Below, in pieces: positions 16,465 through 27,300 of a stretch of DNA of 31,442 nucleotides. The stretch covers positions 1 to 31,442 of IMG/VR virus record IMGVR_UViG_3300043411_000221, one strand, 5' to 3'. The first letter of the stretch is position 1. Each line of letters starts with the position of its first letter. The translations under genes and the position numbers were made by a program. Source of the stretch: a virus. The notes under the pieces are model-generated. The model did no database searches and had not been told where the DNA came from. It saw nothing but the letters and a program-made list of their open reading frames with translations.

Positions 16465-17742
16465 GTGACTTCTCCCAACAACTTCGCTGAGGCAATTAAC
16501 AGGGTGGTTGAGGGGGAAGAGGAAGAACCTTCTCCTGAAGACATCCATATCACTGCACCTAAAGACCCTGAGGTTAACCCTGAGGTCTACAAGGATGTAG
16601 AGACGTTGCTCTTCCAGGGGTTTCTGACCCTGTATGGAGAGGTCAACGGAGTTCCATTCATCTTCAAGTCACTTAACCACCACGAACATCAGAACATCCA
16701 ATGGGTGTCTGGGAATATCTCAGGGAAGGGAAGTGACCTGCGGTACTACGCTACGTTCATCGCGTACGGGATCTTCATGGTCGATGGGGAGAACATACTC
16801 CTAGATCGGGAGAGGTGGGTCCCTAAGCTAGTTAAGACGTTCGAGACGTTCCCAGCTCCAGCAAGAGCCAAAATTGTACAGTACTTGAGTGAGGTAAATC
16901 GAAGAGCCTCAAATGCTGTCACGCTTGCTGAGGCTTACCAGATGGAAGCTGCCTCTCGGTTTAAGTGGGCTCAACTCCAGGGGCTTGGGTTAGGCTCCAC
17001 TGCCTGTACTGGCATTGTAGGATCAGCTAATCTCGGACTTAACTACGCTCAGTTAGTCTGGAGAGCCCTAAATCACTACGAGGACATCAAGGACCAAACC
17101 GAACGAGAGTGGGACCATTCTAAGTTTATCGGCGGATGCTTTGTAGGTGGCAAGGAAATTCGGAAGGTTCACAGTCAGGACCAAGAGCGTCGAAAAAAAG
17201 AACGAGAGACGAGGTTAGAGCGGAAGGACAAAATCATTCGACTAGTCCTACTAGGGGAAAACCCAGAGGTTGACTCCAAGACCAATCAGATAAAGATCGT
17301 CGCTCGTACGGTTGAGGAACTGGCTTCTCAGTTGGAGAGAGACCTTCGAGGTGAAAAGGACTGGCACGATGAAATCGTGGCCAAGGAGGAAGCGAAAATT
17401 CGAGCTGCAATCCAAGACCGACAATCGAAGCTGCAACAGCTCATTCAGTCTAAACGAGAAGACCGGTCCTCCCCAAGGGCTGCCTTCACGGACATGGTGG
17501 GTCTTACTAAGGAAGAGATTGCACAACGTGTTGTGCGACGGAGACAGCTTGAAGCTCAGGAAGCAGCTTCTCGTATCGTACACCCCGAGTTGACGGACGA
17601 GCGGATGAGCGACTTCAACGAGAAGTACATAGATAAGTATATGCACAAGTCTGTAGCTGACCGAATCCAGGTAACTGACCGAGATCCATCCGAGGTTCTC
17701 AATCCCCCTGTTCGACCGCCAGGGACCCCATTTAGGAGATAG
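16465..17742 (+). CDS. Tail assembly chaperone-like protein 2
   Basis: A 425-aa protein starting at GTG 16465. An N-terminal domain (LYGEVNGVPFIFKSLNHHEH, then YYATFIAYGIFMVDGENIL) has the same strand layout as the preceding protein, which suggests distant relatedness. From about residue 230 it becomes highly charged and helical (KERETRLERKDKIIRL, EAKIRAAIQDRQSKLQQLI), a likely coiled coil suited to holding the extended tape measure. It ends in a Pro-rich tail two bases before the tape measure start. The chaperone role rests on position and the weak N-terminal similarity. A structural tail protein is the alternative. Confidence 0.55.
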   Translation: MTSPNNFAEAINRVVEGEEEEPSPEDIHITAPKDPEVNPEVYKDVETLLFQGFLTLYGEVNGVPFIFKSLNHHEHQNIQWVSGNISGKGSDLRYYATFIAYGIFMVDGENILLDRERWVPKLVKTFETFPAPARAKIVQYLSEVNRRASNAVTLAEAYQMEAASRFKWAQLQGLGLGSTACTGIVGSANLGLNYAQLVWRALNHYEDIKDQTEREWDHSKFIGGCFVGGKEIRKVHSQDQERRKKERETRLERKDKIIRLVLLGENPEVDSKTNQIKIVARTVEELASQLERDLRGEKDWHDEIVAKEEAKIRAAIQDRQSKLQQLIQSKREDRSSPRAAFTDMVGLTKEEIAQRVVRRRQLEAQEAASRIVHPELTDERMSDFNEKYIDKYMHKSVADRIQVTDRDPSEVLNPPVRPPGTPFRR

Positions 17743-17744
17743 TT

Positions 17745-20700
17745 ATGGCTAAGGAACAGGTCGAAATTGCATTCGAGATAGAGCTAAATACTCGCAAACT
17801 TGCGAGTAAGATGGCTATGTTCGACCGTTCCGTACAGAAGACCTCGAAAGACTTTGCGGGCCTAACGAGGAACGTCAAGCACTTTGCAAAGGATCAAGAC
17901 TCTTCTCTCAAAAAAGCTGAGAAGGCCATGGAGCACTTTGAGGAGGTTGTGACCACCTCTGCGGCTAGAATGGAGGAAGAGCGGGTAAAGTACCTTCATT
18001 CTACGACTAAAGAGGAGAGGGCAGCTGCCTCTGATCGACTTAAGATCTTGGAAGAGGAAAACGCTCAGGCCATTCGTATCGCGAGAGATGCGGCCAAAGA
18101 GGCTACTACTGAAGCTAAGAAAGCAGCTAAGTTCATAAAGCAGTCACTTACGCATGGAATGGACTTTGGGCAGCTTGCGAATCACTTTACGACAAGTTTC
18201 AAGAAAGAGACGGACTGGACAAAATTTAGAGACACTATAGCGACTGAGCTGAAGGGTGGTCTAGAGGATGGCTTCTCGTCCTTCAAAGGCAAAGATCTAT
18301 CTGGTCTAATCAAGGGAGCAGGAAAGTTCAGTAGTGGTTTGCTGAAGGGAGTTGGGGGTACCGGAGCTGCTGCCTTATCTAAGGCTAGCCAAGCTGCTCA
18401 TGCTAAGAGTGAGGCTATGGGTGGTACCGGGGCTACCGGTACGGTAAGCGGGAAAGTACTCAAGGGGCTTGGGAATGGTTTAGCGGGTATGGGTAAGATG
18501 GTGGGTATGTTGGCTAAACTTGGCCCTCTTCTTGCTGGAGTAGCTGGGGCGTTTGCTGCTATCGTTTCTGTTATCCTAGGGATAGAGGATGCGGCAAAGG
18601 GTATGAATAAGGAGATCCTAGAGTCTGCTGGGTCAGCCGACATGCTGTATGCGAATGGTGGGGATGCCAACAAGTCATTCAATACCCTACGTAACACCTT
18701 AGATGACATTCGGTATTCTGCTACGGACGTTAAGAAGAACTTGCGGTTTGGGATGAAGGCTGAGGACATCCTAAATGTCACTAAGGGGTTTACTCAAGCA
18801 GGGGTAAGTCTAACGTCGCTTAATACCGCATTTGAGAATGCTGAGACGGCATCGAAGGGGGCTGGCTCTCAGATTCAGAATGCCGGGGACCTAGCTCGAA
18901 TGAGCTTTGGCTACGCAAAGCTCTATGGTGTCAGTTTATCAGAGGTTACTGATCTTCAAGCAGAGATGTTTACGGAGATGGGTACTGGTTTGTCTGGGGT
19001 TCAGTTGCAATTTGCTGCTATGGCAAAGGATGCTTCTGAGTCTGGCATCGCTACGAACAAGTTCTTTGGGATCATTCGCGGGATTTCCTCAGACTTGTCC
19101 TTGTACACGACCCGTATTGGTCAGGCAACAGGGATGCTTAAGCTTCTGAATAAGGCAATGTCTTCGAAAGAGGCTGATAAGTTTATGCAAGGGCTTACCA
19201 ACAGTATGAAAGGCATGAGCGAGCAAGATCGTATACGCACGACCATGCTGATCGGACAGGATAAGGCAAGGGGGATTGTGATGGAGGACCTTGCTCAAAA
19301 GAGCAAGTTTATGGCAGGTGAGCTTCAACGTAGCTTGGGAGGAAAGACAACCAAGTCACTTAAGGGCATCTCATCATTAGTCGAGGAGGCTCGTAATGGG
19401 GGCGAGGGTGCCAAAAAAGAGTTAAAGGAGATGTTCAAGCAACTGCCCAAGGAGCAGCAAGGAGCATTGAACAGTGCTTTGTACGAAATGACTGCGGACA
19501 CTCGTGCAAGCAAGCACGGCCCTGCTGGGATTGGAGAGGCAATGGCAAACCTTTCGGCTGGGGCAACGTATGAGGCCAAAAAAGCAGCCTTAGAGCGATT
19601 TGGAGGGGCTGGTAAAGTTTCTCAGATGTCTGGGATTCAAGGAACTGCGGCTAGGCAGGCTGCTGGAGTTTCACTTGAGGAGTCGCGAGGAATTGGTAAA
19701 CTAGAGGAGTCTATCGGAGACCAAAAAGATGACATAATCAAGTCATTAGCCAACCCCTCGGCGGATCCAAAAGAGCTAGCCGCGCAACAACGCATCATTG
19801 GTCGGCTGAAGGATATGGGGATTACTGGAGAGGAGCAAATCAAGGCAGCGAAGACAAGTCAGATACTAAATGCTCTAGAGGTTTCTCCAGAGGACGCGCT
19901 TAAAGAGGCGAGTAAGCAAACCGACTGGGCTGAAAAGACAGCTAACCTTACTACTACAGTATCCGATAAGCTTGGTGTCATCGTAGAGGGAATTTTTGAG
20001 TTCCTCTACGTAGCTATGCGAGATGTCGTTGGGGACCTTGGAGACCTTATCGATTTAATTTCAGCCTCTAGTTTGTTTAGCGGCTGGGGTTTGGGGGGGG
20101 CTAAACAGCAAAGAGAGCAGTTGTCCGCAAGTACAACCAAGGAGAATAGGGGCTATACAAGCGTACTTAGGGAGGCAAGGGGCGATAAGACGGCAATGTT
20201 ACGTGCCGCGCAGCCAATGATCTTTGCAGGAATTGACGCCTCTATTCAGTCCCAAAAAGCGAACATGGCTTACTACAGCGATGCCTCTCTTCAGGATAAG
20301 ATGGGGGGTGCAGATGGAGCTTTTGCAAAGGACCTGAAGTTACTTGCAGCAAGTGGGGCAGACTTTGGTAAAGCTGCGTTTTTGAGCACGGATATGCAAG
20401 ATGACGCAAGTAAGGACAAAATAGCTCGATTCCAAAAAACATTCTCGGAAACTGGAGATGTGACAAAAGCTATGGGTTCGTCTGGTTTCACTCCGGAGGA
20501 TGCAAAGAAGCTGTTTACGAACGCTATTACAACTCTTGGTGACGATAAGTACTCAAGTACTTTGGCTAAATTGGAGACCGGGGTGGCTGGGAGTAAGCTT
20601 GTAGGTGGGGGGTCCCCTTCTGAGCAAGCTGCTGCGTCTGCTAAGGCCAAGGAGGCGGCAGTGCAGCCGCAAACAGCAAAATCAAGTGTGACTCCAGGTG

Positions 20701-21287
20701 TAGCTGCCCCATCGTCCGCATCTGCCACTCCAGCAACTGCGGCTGCGGTTACTGTTGGGAACAAGATGGCAGAGGTTACCCAGGAAGGTTCTATCGACGT
20801 TGTAGGCAGCTTGAAAGACCTTTGGACCTTGATGGCAACGAAGGGGATCAAGCTAAATAAGACTCAATTGGAGGGTGAGTACAAGAAGGTGATTCGCGAT
20901 GGGGCGCTCGATGCAATCCGAACAGGGATGTTTGAGTATGCTATGTACACCTCTGCGGATCCCACAAGAATCCTTGACCAAATCAAGAAAACAGGACTTC
21001 CTGAAGTAAGGGCTTTGGGTGCAGACTATGAGAAGAGAGCTAAAGCAAACGCAAGTGGTGGTCTGGTTACTGGCATTAGTGGGGGCCTGGCTCAGATCTC
21101 TCCTGCCTCAGGTGAGGGGCTGGCTTCCATTGGCCGAGGGGAGCGAATTGTCCCTGCTGGAGGTGGTGGAGGTGGGAGTATCAACGTAAATGTGAATGGC
21201 ATTGGTGGGGCTGACTTGGCAAACCTTATTCGAGGTAAGGTTGCTGAGGGGATCTACGAGTACAAGCGTAAGGAGAAGCTTACCTGA
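17745..21287 (+). CDS. Tail tape measure protein
   Basis: The longest gene after the chaperones, 1180 aa, mainly alpha-helical. The N-terminal 150 residues are a charged coiled coil. A hydrophobic, Gly/Ala-rich segment (LGPLLAGVAGAFAAIVSVIL) lies near 255-280, as in many tape measures. The C-terminus reads GGLVTGISGGLAQISP, GERIVPAGGGGGG and NVNVNG, a typical tape measure end. It sits inside the tube, sets its length and is ejected at infection. At roughly 1.5 Angstrom per residue it predicts a tail of about 175-180 nm. No muramidase or peptidase motif is visible; the wall-degrading domain is encoded separately at 22271-24295. AGGAGA lies seven bases before the ATG. Confidence 0.9.
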   Translation: MAKEQVEIAFEIELNTRKLASKMAMFDRSVQKTSKDFAGLTRNVKHFAKDQDSSLKKAEKAMEHFEEVVTTSAARMEEERVKYLHSTTKEERAAASDRLKILEEENAQAIRIARDAAKEATTEAKKAAKFIKQSLTHGMDFGQLANHFTTSFKKETDWTKFRDTIATELKGGLEDGFSSFKGKDLSGLIKGAGKFSSGLLKGVGGTGAAALSKASQAAHAKSEAMGGTGATGTVSGKVLKGLGNGLAGMGKMVGMLAKLGPLLAGVAGAFAAIVSVILGIEDAAKGMNKEILESAGSADMLYANGGDANKSFNTLRNTLDDIRYSATDVKKNLRFGMKAEDILNVTKGFTQAGVSLTSLNTAFENAETASKGAGSQIQNAGDLARMSFGYAKLYGVSLSEVTDLQAEMFTEMGTGLSGVQLQFAAMAKDASESGIATNKFFGIIRGISSDLSLYTTRIGQATGMLKLLNKAMSSKEADKFMQGLTNSMKGMSEQDRIRTTMLIGQDKARGIVMEDLAQKSKFMAGELQRSLGGKTTKSLKGISSLVEEARNGGEGAKKELKEMFKQLPKEQQGALNSALYEMTADTRASKHGPAGIGEAMANLSAGATYEAKKAALERFGGAGKVSQMSGIQGTAARQAAGVSLEESRGIGKLEESIGDQKDDIIKSLANPSADPKELAAQQRIIGRLKDMGITGEEQIKAAKTSQILNALEVSPEDALKEASKQTDWAEKTANLTTTVSDKLGVIVEGIFEFLYVAMRDVVGDLGDLIDLISASSLFSGWGLGGAKQQREQLSASTTKENRGYTSVLREARGDKTAMLRAAQPMIFAGIDASIQSQKANMAYYSDASLQDKMGGADGAFAKDLKLLAASGADFGKAAFLSTDMQDDASKDKIARFQKTFSETGDVTKAMGSSGFTPEDAKKLFTNAITTLGDDKYSSTLAKLETGVAGSKLVGGGSPSEQAAASAKAKEAAVQPQTAKSSVTPGVAAPSSASATPATAAAVTVGNKMAEVTQEGSIDVVGSLKDLWTLMATKGIKLNKTQLEGEYKKVIRDGALDAIRTGMFEYAMYTSADPTRILDQIKKTGLPEVRALGADYEKRAKANASGGLVTGISGGLAQISPASGEGLASIGRGERIVPAGGGGGGSINVNVNGIGGADLANLIRGKVAEGIYEYKRKEKLT

Positions 21288-22267
21288 TGGCTTATATTCG
21301 ATCAGCGAATCCAGCTAGGTTCAAGGCCCTTACGCAACCGGGGTTGGCTACCTACACTCATGGAGCTGAAAGTAGGACGGGGTACATACCTCTCGCCTTC
21401 CAGATCACAAGTCCTTACGACAAGCTCAAGGCTCTGCTACCTCATGCCCTTATCGCTCATGTGAACCCTCGAAGCTTCGCAGAAACCTTCAACAAGAAGA
21501 TCGAACGAATCCAGACTCGTGGTGGATTTGTTGAGCAGCACTGGGGGGATGACCTTGGAGAGATCAGCGTAGACCAATCCACTGGAGCCTTCGTCAACCT
21601 ACAGGAAGGGCTCTCCTCAATTCTGCGTCATCGGACAATTGCTTGGGATCGATTTCGGGACTTGTACGACCTCTACCACAATAACGGTTCGGTCTACGAC
21701 CCCTACGGAAATATCGTCCTTCAGGGTAACGTCATGTTGATGTACGATCGAGGCACCTATCTTGGGTACTTCCGAACGTTCTCGGTTGAGGAGACAGAGA
21801 CGAGTCCGTTTGCTTTCAACCTGTCTTGGACTTTCAAGGTTGTGGAAACCATCTTTCAGGTACCGATGAATGCCGATGTGACTCAAGTGCGTTCCGTGGC
21901 ATTCCAATCTCAAAATCAGAGCAACCTTCCTGTACTTAGCGACAGAGAGGGTAACCTAGCTGTCATTGGTGCGGATGGTAAAGCGATTGAGGGGCAAACA
22001 GCTGCGGAGCAAAAGCGAGAAGCCCTTGAAAAAGCTGGCAATGACAAGCTTGATGCTTCTGCAAAGAGTATCCAAAAAGGAGCTACTTCGACTTCTGGAG
22101 GTACTACTTCGACTTCTGGAGGTGGCGGTTGGCTTGGGGGTTTGGACTTTGTAGGCAGCGATACCACAAAAACACCGACTCCGGCCAAGACCCTACCTAC
22201 CAAAAGTCCTAGTCCTACTGGCACTCCAGCAGTGAAGTTTGCAAGTCCCAAGCCCCCCACCCGATAA
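21287..22267 (+). CDS. Baseplate/tail hub-associated protein, paralogue A
   Basis: Its ATG overlaps the tape measure stop by one base. Residues about 58-195 form a domain shared with the next gene product: a VNP..F start, EHWG/QHWG, a polar loop, R-x6-DLYDLYHNNG, then a G.V.M.YD...Y.GYF.(T/S)F strand pair and SWTFKVVETIF. Genes in this position after the tape measure often encode the XkdP/gp53-type protein joining tube to hub, here without a visible LysM domain. The last 100 residues are a disordered Ser/Thr/Gly/Pro linker with a tandem TTSTSGG repeat. The role in baseplate initiation is inferred from context. Confidence 0.65.
   Translation: MAYIRSANPARFKALTQPGLATYTHGAESRTGYIPLAFQITSPYDKLKALLPHALIAHVNPRSFAETFNKKIERIQTRGGFVEQHWGDDLGEISVDQSTGAFVNLQEGLSSILRHRTIAWDRFRDLYDLYHNNGSVYDPYGNIVLQGNVMLMYDRGTYLGYFRTFSVEETETSPFAFNLSWTFKVVETIFQVPMNADVTQVRSVAFQSQNQSNLPVLSDREGNLAVIGADGKAIEGQTAAEQKREALEKAGNDKLDASAKSIQKGATSTSGGTTSTSGGGGWLGGLDFVGSDTTKTPTPAKTLPTKSPSPTGTPAVKFASPKPPTR
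22083..22124 (+). repeat. Tandem 21-bp repeat, two units
   Basis: The units 22083-22103 and 22104-22124 match at 20 of 21 bases (CTACTTCGACTTCTGGAGGT then A or G). They encode two in-frame copies of a Thr/Ser/Gly heptad in the flexible tail of the protein, so copy number can change without breaking the frame. Confidence 0.85.
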
Positions 22268-22270
22268 GCC

Positions 22271-24295
22271 ATGGTTAAGCGAGTTATCCAGCAGATTGAA
22301 GAGGCGGCCGACTACTACGGGCCAGAGCTTTACTCAAAGCTCAGCTTCTACTCTAACTTCACCCCATCTCAAGACAACCTTAGCTTAGACTTCATCCCTG
22401 TCACAGGAGTCAAGCCTAATTCTAAGATGTTTGTAGTGGGGCTCATCCCACCGGCTGCGAACATTTCTGGTAGATTGTTAGACCGATCCGCTTCAGTAGC
22501 TTCCGTGCTTGGGGCCCCTGAGGAGCTTGGAGTCGCCTCTACCTCTGCCCCCTCAGGGCCCACTATTAGCGAGCCTGCTAGCGGTAGCGGGAAAAGATAT
22601 GGCGCTAGTTACACTAAACAGGATGCATCGTTTTGGGATGCTTACATCAAAATGGTGAAAAGGCTGGGGGCGGATCCTTACGCTATTGCCGCTGTAATGC
22701 AGCGTGAAAGTGGAATCAACCCGAAAGCTAAGAATCTAGCAAGGGATAAGAACGGGAAGGTTATCCTAGACAGTAAGGGTAATCCTGTTATTTTAGCGCA
22801 AGGCATTAACCAGTTGTCTAGAGCTGGGCTGCCAGCTGGCGAGGCGGGGAATGCAGAGTGGGAAAATGTAGCCAACTTGTCAGCTGAGGAACAGTTAAAG
22901 TATGTAGAGAAGACCTTTAAGGGTAAAGCTAAAGGCAAGACGGCGACTCAAATGTACAGCGTTAACTTGGGAGGCTATCACGATACAAACCCTGACGGCT
23001 CCTCCTACGCTAGCATTGAAGCCCAAAATAGGTGGCTTGCGGCACATCCTGAGGACAATGTAAAAGAGCCTTGGGGAAACCCAAAGGTTATTCATGCTGA
23101 GGACAACGGGAGATTCAGAAGATCTGCGAATCAGCAAAGTTGCTATAACGGTAACCCTGCATTCCAAACTGGACCTAATGGGGAGACCTCTCCTCGGGGG
23201 GTTCCGGGTGGCGTGGTCATGCGCGATGCTTTGGCACCCTTTATGGCAGGGCTTCCTACTCCAGCCGTAAAAGCCGAAATTGACGCAGCCCTCGCTAGAG
23301 CTGGGGGGAACTATACTCCTCCACCTCCACCCCCACCCAAGGCGGAAAACACGAATGGTGCTTGGGTAGACAAGGGAAGTGCAAATGCTAGTAAGTCTAA
23401 AAGTGATAACTCGAAGACAGCGGGGAAAGAGCTTGCGAAGAGGCAAGCGGAACTAGGCGCCAAGTTCTCGTCTGCACAAAAGGCTGAGATAAAGGCGACC
23501 ACGATAGCAATCCAGCAGATGCGAGACACTCCTCCGTTGCGGCTACTCGTGAACCCAGCAACATTCAAGGTGAGTAGTGAGAAAGTCATTGCAGATGGTA
23601 ATTGGACTAGGAATGGGCCAATTATTGAGCACTGGGGTGAGGGGCAAGACAAGCTAGAGGCCTCAGGTAAGGTCGCAGGGTTCTTCGCTATAGACGCAAA
23701 TTCACCCAATCCAGATGCTGAGGGGGAGGGGCCAGGCCTAACCAGAGTTGCCAGGAACTTCTCGGCTAGCTACCACAACCTACTATCCCTCTGGCTACTG
23801 TACCGCAACAACGCTGGGATCTACACCAAAAGCCTTGACGGTACGGAACTAGCTAGACTGTCTATGGTGGGCTCTATCTACATCTACTACGACGATATCA
23901 TGTATGTGGGTAGCTTTGACAGCTTCAACCTCACGGAAGCAGATGATAAACCATACACACTAGAGTACAACTTTCAGTTCACGGTTCGTGCTACGTTCTT
24001 ACTCGATAGGCCAGATAACACGAAGGGGAAGGCTCAGCAGACTAAGGCCCTCACTTCCGGGGACGCAAGCGTTGACGATTTTAATCGCACAGTGGCTGAG
24101 TCTAATGCTAGAATCCCCATGCCAGATAACTCTAAAGTGGTGGACCCATTCTTAGCTAACCCAGGGGCAGTTCTTGGTGGGATTAGCGCTGGAGCCTCCA
24201 GAGGTAATGACCTTGCTATAGACCCATCAGTGAGTGCAGCTACGAAGACCTCTCCTGAGTTAGCAACGCTTCGTAGGTCTCAATTGATTGAGTGA
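22271..24295 (+). CDS. Tail lysin: lytic transglycosylase fused to hub paralogue B
   Basis: A 674-aa composite. Residues about 1-75 resemble a small tail domain. After a Ser/Pro/Gly linker comes a transglycosylase (SLT/lysozyme-like) domain, about 110-330. It has DPYAIAAVMQRESGINP, with probable catalytic E146, then AQGINQLSR and MYSVNLGGYHD, and should cut peptidoglycan during tail penetration. A polyproline stretch (PPPPPPP near 351) and a Lys/Ala-rich helix follow. Residues about 425-582 repeat the domain of the preceding gene (LLVNPATFKV, EHWGEG, LWLLYRNNAGIY, YIYYDDIMYVGSFDSF, EYNFQFTV). The gene thus looks like a duplicate of its neighbour that gained an enzyme. The composition of the enzymatic part (more TTA, GCG, AT-rich codons) differs from the flanks, which fits insertion. 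Confidence 0.8.
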   Translation: MVKRVIQQIEEAADYYGPELYSKLSFYSNFTPSQDNLSLDFIPVTGVKPNSKMFVVGLIPPAANISGRLLDRSASVASVLGAPEELGVASTSAPSGPTISEPASGSGKRYGASYTKQDASFWDAYIKMVKRLGADPYAIAAVMQRESGINPKAKNLARDKNGKVILDSKGNPVILAQGINQLSRAGLPAGEAGNAEWENVANLSAEEQLKYVEKTFKGKAKGKTATQMYSVNLGGYHDTNPDGSSYASIEAQNRWLAAHPEDNVKEPWGNPKVIHAEDNGRFRRSANQQSCYNGNPAFQTGPNGETSPRGVPGGVVMRDALAPFMAGLPTPAVKAEIDAALARAGGNYTPPPPPPPKAENTNGAWVDKGSANASKSKSDNSKTAGKELAKRQAELGAKFSSAQKAEIKATTIAIQQMRDTPPLRLLVNPATFKVSSEKVIADGNWTRNGPIIEHWGEGQDKLEASGKVAGFFAIDANSPNPDAEGEGPGLTRVARNFSASYHNLLSLWLLYRNNAGIYTKSLDGTELARLSMVGSIYIYYDDIMYVGSFDSFNLTEADDKPYTLEYNFQFTVRATFLLDRPDNTKGKAQQTKALTSGDASVDDFNRTVAESNARIPMPDNSKVVDPFLANPGAVLGGISAGASRGNDLAIDPSVSAATKTSPELATLRRSQLIE

Positions 24296-24304
24296 TAGGT
24301 AATT

Positions 24305-27300
24305 ATGGCACGAAGTCCGTTTCAAGGTACTTACCAACCAAATGTCAGACCCACCGTGGTCATGGCCCCAGATGCACTGGTCTACATCAATGGGGAGGTG
24401 GACATCATTGGGTGTGGGAGTTGCAAGAAACGATTTGACTTCGGTAAGTACATCACTCAACTCCAAGTAGACTTGAGTCTAGACAGTGTTCCTGGAAGCG
24501 CGTCAATTACGATGTCTATCCCTCGACACGTAGTCGACGACTTCTTTTTCGATGGTGTTCCGCTAGTTACTGCAATGATGGAGGTGGAGATCTTTGCGAA
24601 GGGGTTCTACCTTCTTGAAGGGCTCCCACAATACTACCCTATCTTCTGGGGGCTCATCACTGAGGTGAGTGATAGCTACTCCTCAGGGGAGCATACGGTC
24701 ACCATTCAATGCGCGGACATCCTGAAGTGGTGGGAAATTTGCAGGATGAACGTGAACCCGGCGTTTGGGGCAACTCCTCAAGCTGGCAATAACATCTTTG
24801 GTAACGTCTTCTTTGGCACTAACCCCTATGATGCCATATATACCTTAGCAAATATGGCGTTTGGGGATGTCATTATCGGTACCGGGTCCCTCGTTAACCT
24901 CAGTAAGGAAGCCAGTCAACCTAGTACCTTTAGTGCAGTACTAGGTGACATCATGTTGTATTGGGCGAGTAGGTTCAGTCGGATCCGATCCAACCTGCTA
25001 TTGTATGGAGTCAACGGTGTTGCAGTCCGTGGAGACTCGATTGCTCAAGCCTATGAGACTGGTAGAGCACGAACCCCAATCGCGGCTACCGCAGTAAGAA
25101 ATGCGAACAGTAACCCTCAGGGAGGTTCTAACGCTACGCAGTTAATCTTCGACCCTACTGACCCTGGGGTGACAGCCTTTCGAACCCAGTTTGCACAAGC
25201 GGGGCAAATCAACTTTTGGCAATCGGAATACCAAACCAAACTTGAGATCGCGAACGCCTGTAAAGAGGCCATCGGGTTTGAGTTCTATATGGATGTGACG
25301 GGGGACATCGTCTTCAAGCCCCCGTTCTACAACCTGGACATTATCTCCAACAAGCCAGTGTCTTGGATTCAAGACATCGACACTATCGATTGGAACTTCT
25401 CTGAGAACGAAGCTGAGGTAGTCACTCAGATATCTCTGCAAGGTAGTTTCGGTGGGAATGTTGACTATGGGTTTAGTGAGGAGATGGTTCCGTCTACTTC
25501 AGTGACGGATTACCATCTCCTACGTAAGTACGGTTGGAGACCTCACACCTACAACTCGGAATTCATGGGCGACCCGCTCATGATGTACTACCATGGGCTA
25601 GACATCCTTGACCGACTTAATTCGAGACGGCATCAAGGTACGGTTACGATTCCCATTCGACCTGAGTTGCGGATAGGGTACCCTATTTACATTGCGGCAA
25701 AGGACCAGGTTTGGTACATCAAGGGAATTAGCCATAACATAGCTTTTGGAGGGAGAGCTTCGACCACCCTTCAGTTGACGGCTCGTCGTGAAAAGTTCAA
25801 GGCCCCTAAGGGGATATCCTCGCTGAAGATGACAGGGGATACCTCGGATGCTGCGTTTCGGAAAGCTCAGGCTGCCTATGTGAAACTCATGGCAGCTAAC
25901 GACAAGAATGCGAGTAAGGCTCAGAAGGACAAGAATGCTGCTCTGTCGGTATCCTCCCCTCAGAACCCTACAAAGGCTAAGAAAGACACTGGGGACCCAG
26001 GCCCACCTAATACAAAGGAGCTAGCTCGTAAGACCTTTGAGTTGGAGTTGGGGGACGCTGCAACATTTCCTCCAATTAAGGTGGATGATTCTAGGGTTTC
26101 CGATGCTTACGAGCCTTTAATCCTACGGCACCCTAAGACAGGCAGGATTGTGGGGTATCCTAATGTTGTCATGGTGTATACTCGACCATTCGACAATAAG
26201 CTGAGCGAAAAGGCCTATGCGGGTATTGCAGGTCAGAAGCCCCCAGGAAAGAACCCTGAAGTAAAGACAGCAAACAAGGGTAAAGTAGAGAATACGCAAA
26301 AGCAAAATCTGATAAAGACCCTAAACGCGTTCACATCTACCGACGTCATGAGCCAGTTGTTGAAACACGGGCAAAACAAGTACCAGTATGGTGTAACGTC
26401 TTCAGGGTCCTACGTGTATGCTCACGACAAGAGCAAGGTAGTGACTCAATTCGCCCTTATCCCTGCATCCAATATCACGGTCACGAAAGACACTGATGAG
26501 GTAAATGCCAAGGATAACCCTCTTAAGGGAGGTACCACGATGGTCCGTCCTGTCTCAGACGAGCGTGGCTTCGAGGTCATCGGGCACTTCCGGTATGGGA
26601 GAGGCGTTGCTTTGCGAGATGGGTCTCTTATTCTGAATGAGAATGTGAGCGGGGGTACGAATACTCGAACAAATCCAGGAATTCAGTTTGCTCTAAGTGG
26701 GGATTTGTTTGCTACTTTGACTGCGCAGTCACAGGGTCTTACCTCAGTGGCTTCGGCCTACGCTAATCCTGCGGATGCAATTGCACGAATGCAGCCTGAG
26801 GATCTACAAACAGCTGGCATTTTGGTACCTGGTGGTACTGATGGGCATAAGAAGCCTCAATTCGACGACACAAAAGAGAACTTCGTAGAGTCGGCTCCGT
26901 TAGGATCTGGGATAAAGACTGCCCCTAGCGTAGAGGCAGGTCAGCTATCCCGAGCCCTCACGTTAGCTGAGATGTCAGTGCGGGAAGATGCTACGCTACC
27001 GAATGATGACAAGTGCGCTTGTCAGATGGGCAGAGCAGATCTGGCTTTCATCAATATTGGGTACAGCGTAAAGACACTAAATGGAGCTGTACCTGACACT
27101 AGTGAGTTGTATAAGCAAGCTGTTGTGCAATTGAACTCGGCGGACGCTTCTCGAAAGGAGCTGGCAGCGCAAGAAGCAGCTGCTGACAAGGTCATGACCG
27201 CAACAACCGCTGCTATCGACGACTTGCGAAGAAGGTTGTCCAATACCTCAGATCCTAGTGTCCAAAACACACTTAGTGTTCAAATCGCAAAGCTCAAAAA

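Noticed and set aside
16440-16470. Programmed -1/+1 frameshift joining the two chaperone-like genes
   Set aside because: The second frame has a stop directly upstream of its own GTG start, and no slippery heptamer is visible at the junction.
17521-17536. Inverted repeat GCACAA/TTGTGC with a four-base loop
   Set aside because: It lies inside a coding region, is short, and has no partner site. Chance occurrence is likely.
23319-23345. CCACCTCCACCCCCACCC as a possible regulatory or G-quadruplex tract
   Set aside because: It encodes an in-frame polyproline linker between domains, which explains it well enough.
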